This document shows, piece after piece, positions 24,407 through 32,986 of a stretch of DNA of 46,314 nucleotides. Position numbers and translations under genes: made by a program. The notes beneath the pieces were generated by a model. That model was given only the letters and a program-made list of their open reading frames with translations. It made no database searches and was not told the origin of the DNA. The stretch comes from CAZAKZ01 sp964485695. Its GTDB lineage: Bacteria > Planctomycetota > JAFGQW01. The stretch is taken from positions 1-46,314 of the forward strand of contig CAZAKZ010000028.1 in assembly GCA_964485695.1 (NCBI GenBank). The letters are read 5' to 3'. The stretch's first letter is position 1; each line of letters begins with the position of its first letter.

Positions 24407-25651
24407 ATGATGCGCCTGATTCTCGCCGCCCTGATCTGCACGCTGATCGGTTCCGCCGCCCCAGCCCAGAGCGAGTCCGCCGCCGATCTCCTGAGCATCT
24501 TCGAGATGGAACTGGAGGGCAAGAAGGACCTGCCCGTGCCCCTGCTCTGCAAATACATGAAGAAGCTGCAAGCACGCGGTCAAGCCGCGACCCCGGACCT
24601 GATCCGCGCCATCGACCACAGCAAGAGATGGGAAGTCCGCTACCTCGCGGTTTCGGTCCTGGAGAAAACCCGGGATCCGCGGGCCATCCCGGCCCTGGTC
24701 CGTGCTCTCAGGGACCGCACCGTGCTGCAGCACTCCTTCAACGGCTGGGGGGAACCCCGCTCTGCAAAGCACCGCATCCGCAGCAGTGCGGCCGACGCCC
24801 TGAAGGCCATCGGCGCCCGGGCGTTGCAGCATCTCAAGGCCATCGTCCGGAACCGGCGCCACAAGGACCGTGCCGACGCGGTCTATGCACTGCGGGTCAT
24901 CGGCGACCGTGACGCGATACAGACGCTCCTGAAAATCGCGAAGGACCGCACCCAGGCTCCCGGCGTGCGGCGGGACGCGGTGTGGGGCATTGCCGGCGGC
25001 AAGGCCCGGGACGTGCAGGACCTGAGCGTGTTGCTGCGGGATCCGAAGATGCGCTCGATCGTGGTCAAGGCCCTCACAAAGGAGGCAAGGCCGAATGTTC
25101 TCCCCGGCCTGACCCCCCTTCTCCGGGAGGCTCTGACGGACTACGAGGCGGCAAAGGCGGCGGCTCAGATCATGTCCGGTGTGTGCAAGGCCCGCCGCTC
25201 CAAGTGGAAACCGCAGCGGGTGGAGGACCACGTGGACTGGTATCTCCTGGCCCGCCGTTCTCGATCCATCACCTACGACGTCAAAAGACCGGCCCTTCCC
25301 AGATTGGCCCACTGGACCCGGTCCCAGCACCGCGAGATGCGCAGCGAGGCCATCAAGGCTCTCGGACTCTTCCGGAAACAGAACAGCTACCAGGGCACGG
25401 ACGCGGGCCAGGTGCTCCTCCACCTTCTGGATCACCCGGACAAGGACGTGCGCATGGATGCGGTGTGGGCCATGCGGGAAAAGCGCGACTATCGCGTCAT
25501 GGACTACCTCATCGACATGCTGGGGACCGACGCGGCCAACCAGAAGCGGTGCTACCAGACCCTTCGCAACTGGACCCGCCAGGATTTCGGCATGGACGTC
25601 GAAAAGTGGCTGGCGTGGTGGCAGGCGAACAGGTCGTCCTTCCGGAGGTGA
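24407..25651 (+). CDS. Secreted HEAT-repeat protein
   Basis: A 414-residue exported protein with signal MMRLILAALICTLIGSAAPAQ and a strong AGGAGGGAA ribosome site. After a short helical N-terminus come HEAT-type helical pairs: LIRAIDHSKRWEVRYLAVSVL, EKTRDPRAIPALVRALRD, AVYALRVIGDRDAIQTLLKI and others up to about residue 380. It ends with NWTRQDFGMDVEKWLAWWQAN, a W-rich closing segment that I associate with secreted HEAT proteins of planctomycete-like genomes. It lacks the long Pro/Thr linker of the two larger HEAT proteins, so it is a different subfamily. It is convergent with the FGE-fold gene ending at 25673, leaving only 21 bases between their ends. No ligand is known. Confidence 0.82.
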   Translation: MMRLILAALICTLIGSAAPAQSESAADLLSIFEMELEGKKDLPVPLLCKYMKKLQARGQAATPDLIRAIDHSKRWEVRYLAVSVLEKTRDPRAIPALVRALRDRTVLQHSFNGWGEPRSAKHRIRSSAADALKAIGARALQHLKAIVRNRRHKDRADAVYALRVIGDRDAIQTLLKIAKDRTQAPGVRRDAVWGIAGGKARDVQDLSVLLRDPKMRSIVVKALTKEARPNVLPGLTPLLREALTDYEAAKAAAQIMSGVCKARRSKWKPQRVEDHVDWYLLARRSRSITYDVKRPALPRLAHWTRSQHREMRSEAIKALGLFRKQNSYQGTDAGQVLLHLLDHPDKDVRMDAVWAMREKRDYRVMDYLIDMLGTDAANQKRCYQTLRNWTRQDFGMDVEKWLAWWQANRSSFRR

Positions 25652-25672
25652 GAGACCGCGTACAAGCCCGGC

Positions 25673-27133
25673 CTATTTCTCCAGCACGGCCCGGAATCCC
25701 AGGAATCCCACCTGCGTGGAGATCTTGTAGACGAACCGGCGCGCCGCCCGGCAATTCACGGCGTCGTGGCGCCAGCTTCCACCGCGAGCATTGCAATGGG
25801 GGCCCTTCTTCTCTCTCTTGCACCACTCGGCCACGTTGCCGTTCATGTCGAAGAGCCCCCAAGCGTTGGGCTTCTTTTTCCCCACGGGGTGGGTTTTCTT
25901 GTCGCTGTTCTTCCAGTACCAGGTGTGGTCATCGCTGATCTGGTCGCCCCACGCGTACGCCGTTTCGGCGCCGGCCCGGCAGGCGTACTCCCACTCTGTC
26001 TCGGTGGGCAAACGGTACTTCACCCCCTCCTTCTCGGACAGTTTCTTGAGGAATTCCTCGACCTTGCGCCAGGACACGTTTTCCATGGGAAGATCATCCC
26101 CCGTGAACTTGGCGGTACCCCGGTCCATCACCGCCTTCCACTGGGCCTGGGTCACCTCGTAGATCCCCATGTAGAACGCCTTTTTCACCTCCACTTCCCG
26201 GACCGGCCTCTCGTCGAGGTATCCCTTGTCGGAACCCATCTTGAACGAGCCGGTCTCGATGCGCCGGAACTTCATGCCGATGGAGTTGGTAAAGACGCCG
26301 GCCTGGTCCGGAGTCGCTACGCGCATTGGATCGCGCACCGGATCGCGCACCGGGTCACGCACCGGATCGCGCACTGGGTCGCGCCCGGTCCCAGGGCCAC
26401 GCACCGGTACGCGCACTTCGGCCGTGAAACCGTAGGGGTCCGTGAGCACCAGGACCCGGGGCACCTCGGAACCCACCAGGCCTGCAGCGTGGTATTTACC
26501 CTCTCCATGGGCAGCCAGGGCCTTTCCGTCCAGCGAGAGGGATTTCACAGGATGGCCGACCATCAGCTTGAACGTTCCGTCGGCGCCGACCTGGAGTGAG
26601 ACGGGCACCCGGGCCCGGAGCCTCCGTACCGCCTCGGCGGCCACGACCTTCCGCGTCAGTGGAAGATCCTCCCACGCCGCCCGCACGCCCGCCTCGATCT
26701 GGAGGAGTTCGGGGCCGGACGTGAGCTGGAGGATCGGCAGCTGCTCGGCCAGATCCGGTGACACCCTGCCGGTGCGCCCCTGCATCACCTCGGAAGGACT
26801 CCCTGCGGTATCCTTCACCTTGAAGGACCAGGTGGTCCGGCCGCCGATGGTGTCCGGCGCCAGGGCGTCCGCCTGGATCTCGAGGACCACTTTCTTGCCG
26901 CTGTGCGTGGCCCGGTTCAGCTTCCCGCCCGTCACCTTGACATCCATGACCTCGCTCACATCCTTGTCCGCTTCGTACTCGGCGCGGATCGTGTCCCCGG
27001 CCTTCACCTCCTGGGGCACGTTCACCGGGCGAACCCCCTGCATGAACATCTCGGCCCGGGCCGTACCCCCGGAAATCACGACGAATACGATGCAGCCGAC
27101 CCAGAACAGGAATGCGGATTTGACGCGGCTCAT
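25673..27133 (-). CDS. Secreted FGE-fold protein with DPVR repeat linker
   Basis: A 486-residue exported protein. The start at 27133 follows GGAGAA, giving the signal MSRVKSAFLFWVGCIVFVVI cleaved after TARA. The N-terminal half is beta-rich with no known domain (DVSEVMDVKVTGGKLNRAT, LVLTDPYGFTAEVRVPV). A linker of five tetrapeptides (DPVR x4, then DPMR) leads to an FGE-sulfatase domain: GMKFRRIETGSFKMGSDKG, YEVTQAQWKAVMDRG, RLPTETEWEYACRAGAETAY, WGLFDMNGNVAEWC, RGGSWRHDAVNCRAARR and GFLGFRAV. The active-site cysteine pair of true formylglycine-generating enzymes is not there (one Cys only), so a binding or other enzymatic role is more likely. Surrounding genes are secreted HEAT and membrane proteins. 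Confidence 0.85.
   Translation of the reverse strand: MSRVKSAFLFWVGCIVFVVISGGTARAEMFMQGVRPVNVPQEVKAGDTIRAEYEADKDVSEVMDVKVTGGKLNRATHSGKKVVLEIQADALAPDTIGGRTTWSFKVKDTAGSPSEVMQGRTGRVSPDLAEQLPILQLTSGPELLQIEAGVRAAWEDLPLTRKVVAAEAVRRLRARVPVSLQVGADGTFKLMVGHPVKSLSLDGKALAAHGEGKYHAAGLVGSEVPRVLVLTDPYGFTAEVRVPVRGPGTGRDPVRDPVRDPVRDPVRDPMRVATPDQAGVFTNSIGMKFRRIETGSFKMGSDKGYLDERPVREVEVKKAFYMGIYEVTQAQWKAVMDRGTAKFTGDDLPMENVSWRKVEEFLKKLSEKEGVKYRLPTETEWEYACRAGAETAYAWGDQISDDHTWYWKNSDKKTHPVGKKKPNAWGLFDMNGNVAEWCKREKKGPHCNARGGSWRHDAVNCRAARRFVYKISTQVGFLGFRAVLEK
26321..26380. repeat. 12-bp tandem repeat, five units, in-frame
   Basis: Five imperfect copies of a 12-base unit (GCGCACCGGATC and close variants) run head to tail. 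On the minus strand they encode DPVR four times and DPMR once, forming the linker between the two halves of the FGE-fold protein. As 12 is divisible by three, copy number can change without breaking the frame. Confidence 0.85.
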
Positions 27134-27474
27134 TGGCTTCTCCATGTCATTCAGTGTCAGGAAGACATCCTCCACTCGACGCCGGTATCCGGAGGAATCT
27201 GTCCTGAAATTACCACCCCCGGGATGGAATTCAAGACTGTATCCGCCGTGCCCGGCCAAAGTTGTCGGTTCTCGAGTCCGTGTGTTTCAGGACAACGTGA
27301 AACCTACGGGGTTCGTAGTGGTCCCGATCTTGCCCTTGTCCACCACGAGAGCCTCGATCCAGACGAAGAAATCCCACAGGTCGGATCTCCCCGAACGAAA
27401 TCGCTGTTCTGGACTTCATATCCATCCTGATTACTTTTACAATCTAAGGGTAAGCGGATCGTGAAAGGAAGCCC
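27134..27474. promoter_or_regulatory. Divergent intergenic region
   Basis: About 340 bases separate two divergent genes. A TACAAT at about 27438-27443 is a possible -10 for the downstream plus-strand gene, and AAAGGAAGCCC before 27475 is its ribosome site. No operator or RNA structure was recognised. Confidence 0.3.
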
Positions 27475-27990
27475 ATGAGCGAGGCCGGTACCAAGCCCTA
27501 CTGCCTGCGCTGCTACAGCCCCCTTCCGGAAGCCGGTTCCACGTGCGACCGGTGCGATTACTCCAATCCCCATGCCCTGCGGAGAAAGTACTGGACCCGG
27601 GAACCTGCCGTTGTTCGGGCGGAGATCGCGATCAAGGCCCTCATCGTGTTCCTCACGGCGACGGCCTGCGTGGCTATCCTGATGTTTGCCAGTGTATGGC
27701 TGGGTTCGATGAGGGTGTGGTGCGTGGTGATCACCGGGATCATCGGTATCGCCTTCTGGCAGACCGCATCCCGGTTGACGGCACGGGGCGGGTACTTTCA
27801 CGCCACCGGCTTCTGGCTCAGCGTGCTTCTCCTCCTGGCCGGGGTTCTGGCCTTCCACAATCCGGTTCTCGGGCCGATTCCCCTGGCCCTGGCCGGCCTG
27901 GTCTGGCTATGCTCCCGGTGGATCTCTTGCTGGAGGCTCGGGAAGATCGAAGGCGGCCCGGTTCAGGTGGGCGATGCCGGTGGAGTGTAG
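27475..27990 (+). CDS. Zinc-ribbon membrane protein of unknown function
   Basis: A 171-residue protein beginning with a zinc-ribbon-like motif: CLRC at residues 10-13 and CDRC at about 24-27. Four hydrophobic helices follow (IKALIVFLTATACVAILMFA, VWCVVITGIIGIAF, GFWLSVLLLLAGVLAF, IPLALAGLVWLCS). The short cytosolic Cys4 knuckle followed by a small helical bundle is common in uncharacterised bacterial proteins and gives no firm function. The ribosome site AAAGGAA is good. It is followed directly by a 96-base palindrome and then by the convergent gene ending at 28106, so it appears to be monocistronic. Confidence 0.65.
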   Translation: MSEAGTKPYCLRCYSPLPEAGSTCDRCDYSNPHALRRKYWTREPAVVRAEIAIKALIVFLTATACVAILMFASVWLGSMRVWCVVITGIIGIAFWQTASRLTARGGYFHATGFWLSVLLLLAGVLAFHNPVLGPIPLALAGLVWLCSRWISCWRLGKIEGGPVQVGDAGGV

Positions 27991-28007
27991 ATCAGCTTAG
28001 CAATACT

Positions 28008-28103
28008 CCACGCTTGGATTATTTCCTGAATCGGGACATCTCAGCGTCGTGGAGCGCTCCACGGCCCTGAGATGTCCCGATTCAGGAAATAATCCAAGCG
28101 TGG
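28008..28103. repeat. 96-nt near-perfect palindrome between convergent genes
   Basis: Bases 28008-28043 and 28068-28103 are perfect inverted copies of 36-37 bases (beginning CCACGCTTGG and ending TCTCAG). The centre is itself a perfect 16-base palindrome, CGTGGAGCGCTCCACG, with only two mismatched pairs between. The element starts 18 bases after one stop codon and ends two bases before the other. As RNA it would be a very long hairpin on either strand, able to end or stabilise both transcripts. As DNA it resembles a palindromic repetitive element. No T-run follows. Confidence 0.9.
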
Positions 28104-28105
28104 GA

Positions 28106-29458
28106 TCACTGCTGTTTCGACTTCCCCGTCTCCACCTCCACCCGCATGATCCAATCCTGTCCCCTCAGCAATTCGAGGCCAGTGGCGGGGGTGCCGGTGT
28201 AGGAGTGGCCGTGGACCTTCTTCTGGTAGCCCATGAAGTAGCCCTTGGTGGCATGGGCATTGAAGAAGACGCCGACGAAGAAGTGTCGCGGAACGTCCAC
28301 GGGTTTCAAGCCGGGGATCCTGAACCAGGTACACTCGCGACCCCAGTTCAGGTCCCGGTACTTGATCTTGTGCTCGTGGAGCACCTTCATCCCGGCGTCG
28401 CTGATCCAGACCGTGATTTCCTCGTCGTCGTCGGCCCGGCTTCCGTACCGGTATCCGAAGAGCTCGATACCAGCTATCCGTCCCCCTGCCTTCTCCGGCG
28501 CCCTGAACACCTGGAAGTAGGCCGTCCCCCCGATACTGCGGTAGACGGAAGGGTCCGGCTCCCCCGGATGGTAGTGCAGCTTCACCGTCTTGTTCTTCTT
28601 GCCAGAGACCAGGAGGTCCTTGAAGGTCGCCTTGCTCTTCAGGTCGGGAGGACCGGGATTCCATGAGAACTGCTTCTTCATGAAGCTCTCTGGGAAGAAC
28701 TCCGGCAGCCGTTTCTTCCCGCTGACCTTGCGGGCCTCCTCGAGAAGCCGCGGCAGAAACTCGTCTCCCGTGGGCTCTGTTTTCAGGCAGGCGTCCGCGG
28801 CCTTGAAGAAGTTTTTCTTCTTCAACACGAGATACAGGCGCCAGAATCCCTTCACGGCGGTGTCGAAATCGCTCCCCTCGCCCCGGGCCCTGGATCGTTT
28901 TTTCAGAGCGCGGCGGATCCGGGCCGTGCCCTCCACCTTCTTGTAGTCGAAGGGCATGGGCCAGAGCTTGCGTCCCTTCTTCCCGTAGACGTAGTCGCAC
29001 ACCACCGACCCGCACAGGTGAGCCCACGCCTCGGCCACGCCCGGGTGAAGGCCCGTGACCGTCTTCATCCGGTGATACTGGGCGATGTGGCCCAGCTCGT
29101 GGCAGAAGCCGTAGATGTTGAACACGCCGCTCCGCGGACTCGGCTTCAGCTGGTCCATGGAGGCTAGGTTCAGAAAGATGCAGGACTTCCCGTCCGTGTA
29201 GAGCTTCAGCTCGTGATCGGGGTCCAGGCTCAGATGGACGGTAATCAGCTCGGGCATGGGCATGCCGAGGTCCTCGACGTAGCCCTTCCAGGCGGTCTCC
29301 ACGAGGACCTCGATGGCCTCGGCGTACGCCTCCTCCACGCCGTCATTGACCACGACCACGTGGTTGTCGGTGCTCTCCTGGGCGGACAGGAAACAGGCAG
29401 CCAGCACCAGGATCGTCCCGGCCGCGAGAATCTTAACCTTCCTGGAAATTGTGGTCAT
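28106..29458 (-). CDS. Secreted HExxH-x18-E (gluzincin-type) putative metalloprotease
   Basis: A 450-residue exported protein. The ATG at 29458 with GGGAGGA upstream gives the signal VKILAAGTILVLAACFLSAQ. The catalytic motif is intact: H120-E121-L-G-H124, then 18 residues and E143 in VAEAWAHL, the gluzincin spacing for zinc binding. The region ahead (EAIEVLVETAWKGYVEDLG, IFLNLASMDQL) is typical of peptidases related to basic secretory protein or DUF-type plant-like peptidases, but no exact family was recognised. The C-terminal part (about 275-450) is a beta-rich domain with W and Y residues (GYRYGSRADDDEEITVWISD, HFFVGVFFNAHATKGYFMGY), which could bind carbohydrate or protein. It may be a peptidase of the cell surface. 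A palindrome abuts its 3' end. Confidence 0.78.
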   Translation of the reverse strand: MTTISRKVKILAAGTILVLAACFLSAQESTDNHVVVVNDGVEEAYAEAIEVLVETAWKGYVEDLGMPMPELITVHLSLDPDHELKLYTDGKSCIFLNLASMDQLKPSPRSGVFNIYGFCHELGHIAQYHRMKTVTGLHPGVAEAWAHLCGSVVCDYVYGKKGRKLWPMPFDYKKVEGTARIRRALKKRSRARGEGSDFDTAVKGFWRLYLVLKKKNFFKAADACLKTEPTGDEFLPRLLEEARKVSGKKRLPEFFPESFMKKQFSWNPGPPDLKSKATFKDLLVSGKKNKTVKLHYHPGEPDPSVYRSIGGTAYFQVFRAPEKAGGRIAGIELFGYRYGSRADDDEEITVWISDAGMKVLHEHKIKYRDLNWGRECTWFRIPGLKPVDVPRHFFVGVFFNAHATKGYFMGYQKKVHGHSYTGTPATGLELLRGQDWIMRVEVETGKSKQQ

Positions 29459-29649
29459 GATGGGTCCTCCCTGGTTGGAGTTCATCTGTCGATCCCGTTG
29501 CGGCCCTCGATTCTCCAGGATCGGGGCGCGGATGGCAAGAATTTACCCGTGGAGAGATCCGATAGATCGGACCGGCGCTCTGTTTTCACCAGCATATATC
29601 TGTATACTGAAGACCCATCTGCGGCTTCCGGGTTGAAAGGCAAACAAAC

Positions 29650-31794
29650 ATGAAAACCAGCGCCCTGATCTCATTGCCTGTGCTCGGGCTTCTTACCGGA
29701 CTGGCTGGTTCACAGCCCAAACGGATCCTCGACCAGAAGTGCGGCCTCGAGGTCACGCTTCCGGGCCCTGACTGGAAGAAGGAGGACCACGGCGAAGCAG
29801 GCGTGGTGGTCCACATCTACTCGCCGAAATCGCCACCCGTTCCCCGAGTCACCCTGATGCGCTTTCCGACGGCCTACCTTCCGGAAGGCTTGCGTACCCG
29901 CGCCTGTCAAGTGGAGGGCTTGAAGGGAACGAAGCGCACGAGGCTCGAGGAGGCCCACTTGGCCGGATTGAAGGGCGAGGTGTACGAATACACGGCCCTC
30001 GGTACACGAACGGTGGAATACGGCCTCAAGAGAGGAAGCGCATTCTACATCGTTCAGGTGACGGCGATGGAGGAGGACTGGAAGAAAGCAAAATCACGGA
30101 AGTCCTACGAATCGGTGTTCAAGAGCGTCCGGTTCCTCGATTCCGGCAGGAAGCCCGTCAAGGTTACAGTCGATCCTAAGACACCCGCGCAGGTGCGCAA
30201 GATCCTGGGGCGTGGATCCCAGGCGACCCGGACCTTTGCGGTGGTGGACCACGATGTCTCGGTGACCCTGGTGCCGGCTGAAAAGCGCCTCTCGGTGAAG
30301 GATGACCTGGTGGTGGAAGCCCTCGCGTCGGAGGTGACCCGCATCGACCTCGGCCTGACGCACGTGCAGGTGGACGGGGTATCCACGGGCGGCAAGGCTC
30401 TCAAATGGAAAAAGCTGAGCGCTGGCACCCTGGCCGTTCACCTGGCGGCTCCGTTGAAGAAGGGAAAGCGGCTGTCGCTCCACTTCGAAGGCCACAGCGA
30501 TGAATACTTCCTGGCCCACGATCAGAAACTGGTGGCGGAGGTCGCGGTGCTGGGCCAGGTCCTTCCGGAGTCGAGCTTCAGCTCGCACGTGTTTTACTAC
30601 CCAATCGACCTGTGGAACGACGCGCCGGTGCGCATTGCTCTCACGGTACCGGCTGGATTAACTGCAGTTAGCGGCGGGGATCCGATTCGCGTCGAGTCCG
30701 TCGATGGCCGGACCACCTACCACTACGCTACAGCCGTCGGGACCCCCCGGGCGCTGCCGTTCGGATTTGCCGCGGGGAAGTACCGGAAAATCAGCGACAA
30801 GACGCTCGGAGGCCTCTGTTTCGACTTCTACTTCTTCAAGGGCAAGGAGAAGGAAGCGCGGCATCGACTTGCCGTCCTCGTGGAGAGCGGCACGCTGTTC
30901 GAGAACCTGATGGGGCCGCTGCCGTGGAGACGAGTGGCGTTCTGCCAGGTCAAGCCGCAAAGGAAAGAAACGGGCGTGAGCCTACCCGGCCTCGTCCTCT
31001 TCTCCGACATGTTCTTCCAGGACGAGAGCGGCGTGAAGCTCAGGGGTACGACCATGGGTGATCACGGATCGACGCTGTTCACCGACGAGCTGTCCCACCA
31101 GTGGAACTTCTACGCGGTGCCGCTTCCGAACGAGCTGGCGGAAGGCATCTCCACCTTCACCAACCTCCTCTTCATCGAAAAACGTGAGGGCCGCGGTGAA
31201 TACCGGGCCGGGATCAAACACTGCGCCGACATGTACGTCTCGGCCGCCGAGGCGAGCGAGGACGTGGCCCTGGCCGACCCGAAACTCTATCGCTCGCGCA
31301 TCTACCGCATGGTGGCTTTCTGCAAGGTTCCCGCGGTGCTCGACCTTCTCCGCACGGACCTCGGCGATGCGGTGTTCTTCAAGGCGTGGAAGCACACCTT
31401 CAAGCGCCTGCGCGGAAACTGGAAGGGATACGATGCCTTCGAGAAGGCCATGAGCAAGATCGCGAAGAAGGACCTCAGGCCCTTCTTCGCGCAGTGGTTC
31501 TTCCAGGCGGGCCACCCGCGCCTCGAGGTCACCTGGCGGATCACCCGGAAGGATGGGCGGCACGACCTGCACCTCTCCGTCGAACAGAAGCAGCCTGGGG
31601 GGCTATACGATTTCCGGATCCAGGCGGAGGCCAGGACCGGATCCGGGAAGCGCTTTCCCCTCGGTCCTCTCCACGTGTCCGGACGCGCGCACGAGTTCGT
31701 GCTCCCGGTTCCCGGGCCCGTCGAAGCAGTCCGGCTCGATCCCGGGGGGATCTTTCCGCTGGTCCATACCCTCATCCAGCGTGCCCGAGACTGA
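29650..31794 (+). CDS. Secreted M1-peptidase-like protein with altered zinc motif
   Basis: A 714-residue exported protein (signal MKTSALISLPVLGLLTGLAG). Residues about 20-170 form a separate small alpha/beta domain. From about 180 the layout follows M1 aminopeptidases: a beta-rich N-domain, then a metallopeptidase-like helical region with DELSHQW at 479-485 and LAEGISTF around E498, which line up with HELAHQW and LNEGFATY of the M1 family. The first zinc-binding His is Asp here and the spacing to the last Glu is 14 instead of 18, so zinc binding is probably weakened or lost. The GAMEN-type substrate motif is replaced by GVSLPGLVLFSD. C-terminal helices (FFKAWKHTFKRLRGNW, FFAQWFFQAGHPRLEVTW) are again M1-like. 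It is best read as an M1-fold protein that may bind peptides without cleaving them. Confidence 0.72.
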   Translation: MKTSALISLPVLGLLTGLAGSQPKRILDQKCGLEVTLPGPDWKKEDHGEAGVVVHIYSPKSPPVPRVTLMRFPTAYLPEGLRTRACQVEGLKGTKRTRLEEAHLAGLKGEVYEYTALGTRTVEYGLKRGSAFYIVQVTAMEEDWKKAKSRKSYESVFKSVRFLDSGRKPVKVTVDPKTPAQVRKILGRGSQATRTFAVVDHDVSVTLVPAEKRLSVKDDLVVEALASEVTRIDLGLTHVQVDGVSTGGKALKWKKLSAGTLAVHLAAPLKKGKRLSLHFEGHSDEYFLAHDQKLVAEVAVLGQVLPESSFSSHVFYYPIDLWNDAPVRIALTVPAGLTAVSGGDPIRVESVDGRTTYHYATAVGTPRALPFGFAAGKYRKISDKTLGGLCFDFYFFKGKEKEARHRLAVLVESGTLFENLMGPLPWRRVAFCQVKPQRKETGVSLPGLVLFSDMFFQDESGVKLRGTTMGDHGSTLFTDELSHQWNFYAVPLPNELAEGISTFTNLLFIEKREGRGEYRAGIKHCADMYVSAAEASEDVALADPKLYRSRIYRMVAFCKVPAVLDLLRTDLGDAVFFKAWKHTFKRLRGNWKGYDAFEKAMSKIAKKDLRPFFAQWFFQAGHPRLEVTWRITRKDGRHDLHLSVEQKQPGGLYDFRIQAEARTGSGKRFPLGPLHVSGRAHEFVLPVPGPVEAVRLDPGGIFPLVHTLIQRARD

Positions 31795-31813
31795 GTCCGG
31801 GAGTCCCTGCCAG

Positions 31814-32986
31814 TCAATAGACGCACATCCGCGCCTCGTCCGCAAAGGCCCGGATGAGGTCCGGGTCGGCGTCGAAGAAGTGGTCCGAGGGCGCCAGGAT
31901 GTATCCACCGCCCCGGCCGGCGCTCTCGAAACAGTCCCGCACGGCCTGCCGGGTGGTCTCGGGCGCGCAGTCCAGGAAGTGGTGGAACTGGTCGAAGCCT
32001 CCGATCATGCACACCCGGTCTCCCAGTCGGCACCTGGCCTCGGCGAGGTCCACGTCCCCGCCCATGGAAACCGGGGTGAATGTCTCCATGGCGTCGGGTC
32101 CCATGGCCGCGATGCTCTCCAGGATGGGCATCATGCCCCCGCAGGTGTGGTAGACGATCCGCTGGCCGGCGGCGTGGGCCAGGTCGATGACCTCGGCATC
32201 GTACGGGGCCACGAAGTCGTCGAAGATCTGCGGCGAGATGAGGGTGGAGGAGGCGTCGCCGCCGCCGTACTCGACGAGGTCGAACCGCGCCCCCTCGAGG
32301 GACTGCACAAAGGTCTTCTTCCGCTCCTGGAGAACCTCCAGGAAGTGGTGCACCCACGCCGGATCGTGGAATGTCTCCAGGATCAGCGCCTCGATGCCGT
32401 AGAGCACGGCCGCGTCCTGCCAGCACCCCGGCTGGCCGTAGGGGTCGAAACCCGGGACCATGCCCCGGACCAGGCCCCGGTCACCGTACGCCTCGACCCG
32501 GCGGTTCACCGCCTCCACGTCGCACACCGGCGCCGGAAGGTGGTCGGCCAGAACGTCCACGTCCGACTTCTCCTTCACGAGGCGCTCCGACACCCACCCG
32601 GTCTGGTCGTTGCTCTGGATGACCATGGTCAGGGTTTTCCCCGGCGTGTGGAACCGGTAGCGCACGGTGCGGTAGCCTGGATCGGGTACGGCCTCCGCCT
32701 CGATAAACCAGTCCGGAGAGGCGAGGCGAGGGGGCTCGTCCGGTGTTTCCCCCGGCTCGAAGTAATGCCCGAGCTCCTCCCGGGGCCGGTGGGCCGTGAC
32801 CCAGTCGATGGGGTCCAGGCCAAAGGCGTCGAAGAACGCCTCGGTGGTCATACCGCCCAGGCAGGTCTTCAGGAAGTAGGGCATGACGTGGTGGGTGGTG
32901 ACGGGGAGCCGGTCGGGAATCCGCCGGTCCAGGGCGGCCAGAAATCGCTCCTTCGAGGTCATCACGTTATCATACCCGGATGTCAT
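31814..32986 (-). CDS. Uroporphyrinogen decarboxylase-fold corrinoid methyltransferase (MtaA/MtbA-like)
   Basis: A 390-residue cytosolic TIM-barrel protein of the UroD/MtaA superfamily. The N-terminus SKERFLAALDRRIPDRLPV is the usual opening. The zinc-site motif appears as YHTCGGMMPILESI (His-x-Cys), and FTPVSMGGDVDLAEARCRLGDRVCMIGG and FESAGRGGGYILAPSD are typical family phrases. True uroporphyrinogen decarboxylases carry a short N-terminal Arg-rich motif not seen here. With a corrinoid-binding protein and a MetH-activation-type gene directly upstream, a methyltransferase acting on a corrinoid protein is far more likely. The ATGA overlap with the preceding stop and GGAG upstream fix the start. 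The methyl donor or acceptor (methanol, methylamine, methoxyaromatic, glycine betaine) is not readable. Confidence 0.87.
   Translation of the reverse strand: MTSGYDNVMTSKERFLAALDRRIPDRLPVTTHHVMPYFLKTCLGGMTTEAFFDAFGLDPIDWVTAHRPREELGHYFEPGETPDEPPRLASPDWFIEAEAVPDPGYRTVRYRFHTPGKTLTMVIQSNDQTGWVSERLVKEKSDVDVLADHLPAPVCDVEAVNRRVEAYGDRGLVRGMVPGFDPYGQPGCWQDAAVLYGIEALILETFHDPAWVHHFLEVLQERKKTFVQSLEGARFDLVEYGGGDASSTLISPQIFDDFVAPYDAEVIDLAHAAGQRIVYHTCGGMMPILESIAAMGPDAMETFTPVSMGGDVDLAEARCRLGDRVCMIGGFDQFHHFLDCAPETTRQAVRDCFESAGRGGGYILAPSDHFFDADPDLIRAFADEARMCVY

Noticed and set aside
26321..26380. CRISPR-like repeat
   Set aside because: Units are 12 bases without spacers and lie inside a reading frame; this is a coding tandem repeat.
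31814..32986. Haem-biosynthetic uroporphyrinogen decarboxylase
   Set aside because: The Cys/His zinc-type motif and the corrinoid protein operon point to a methyltransferase of the same fold.
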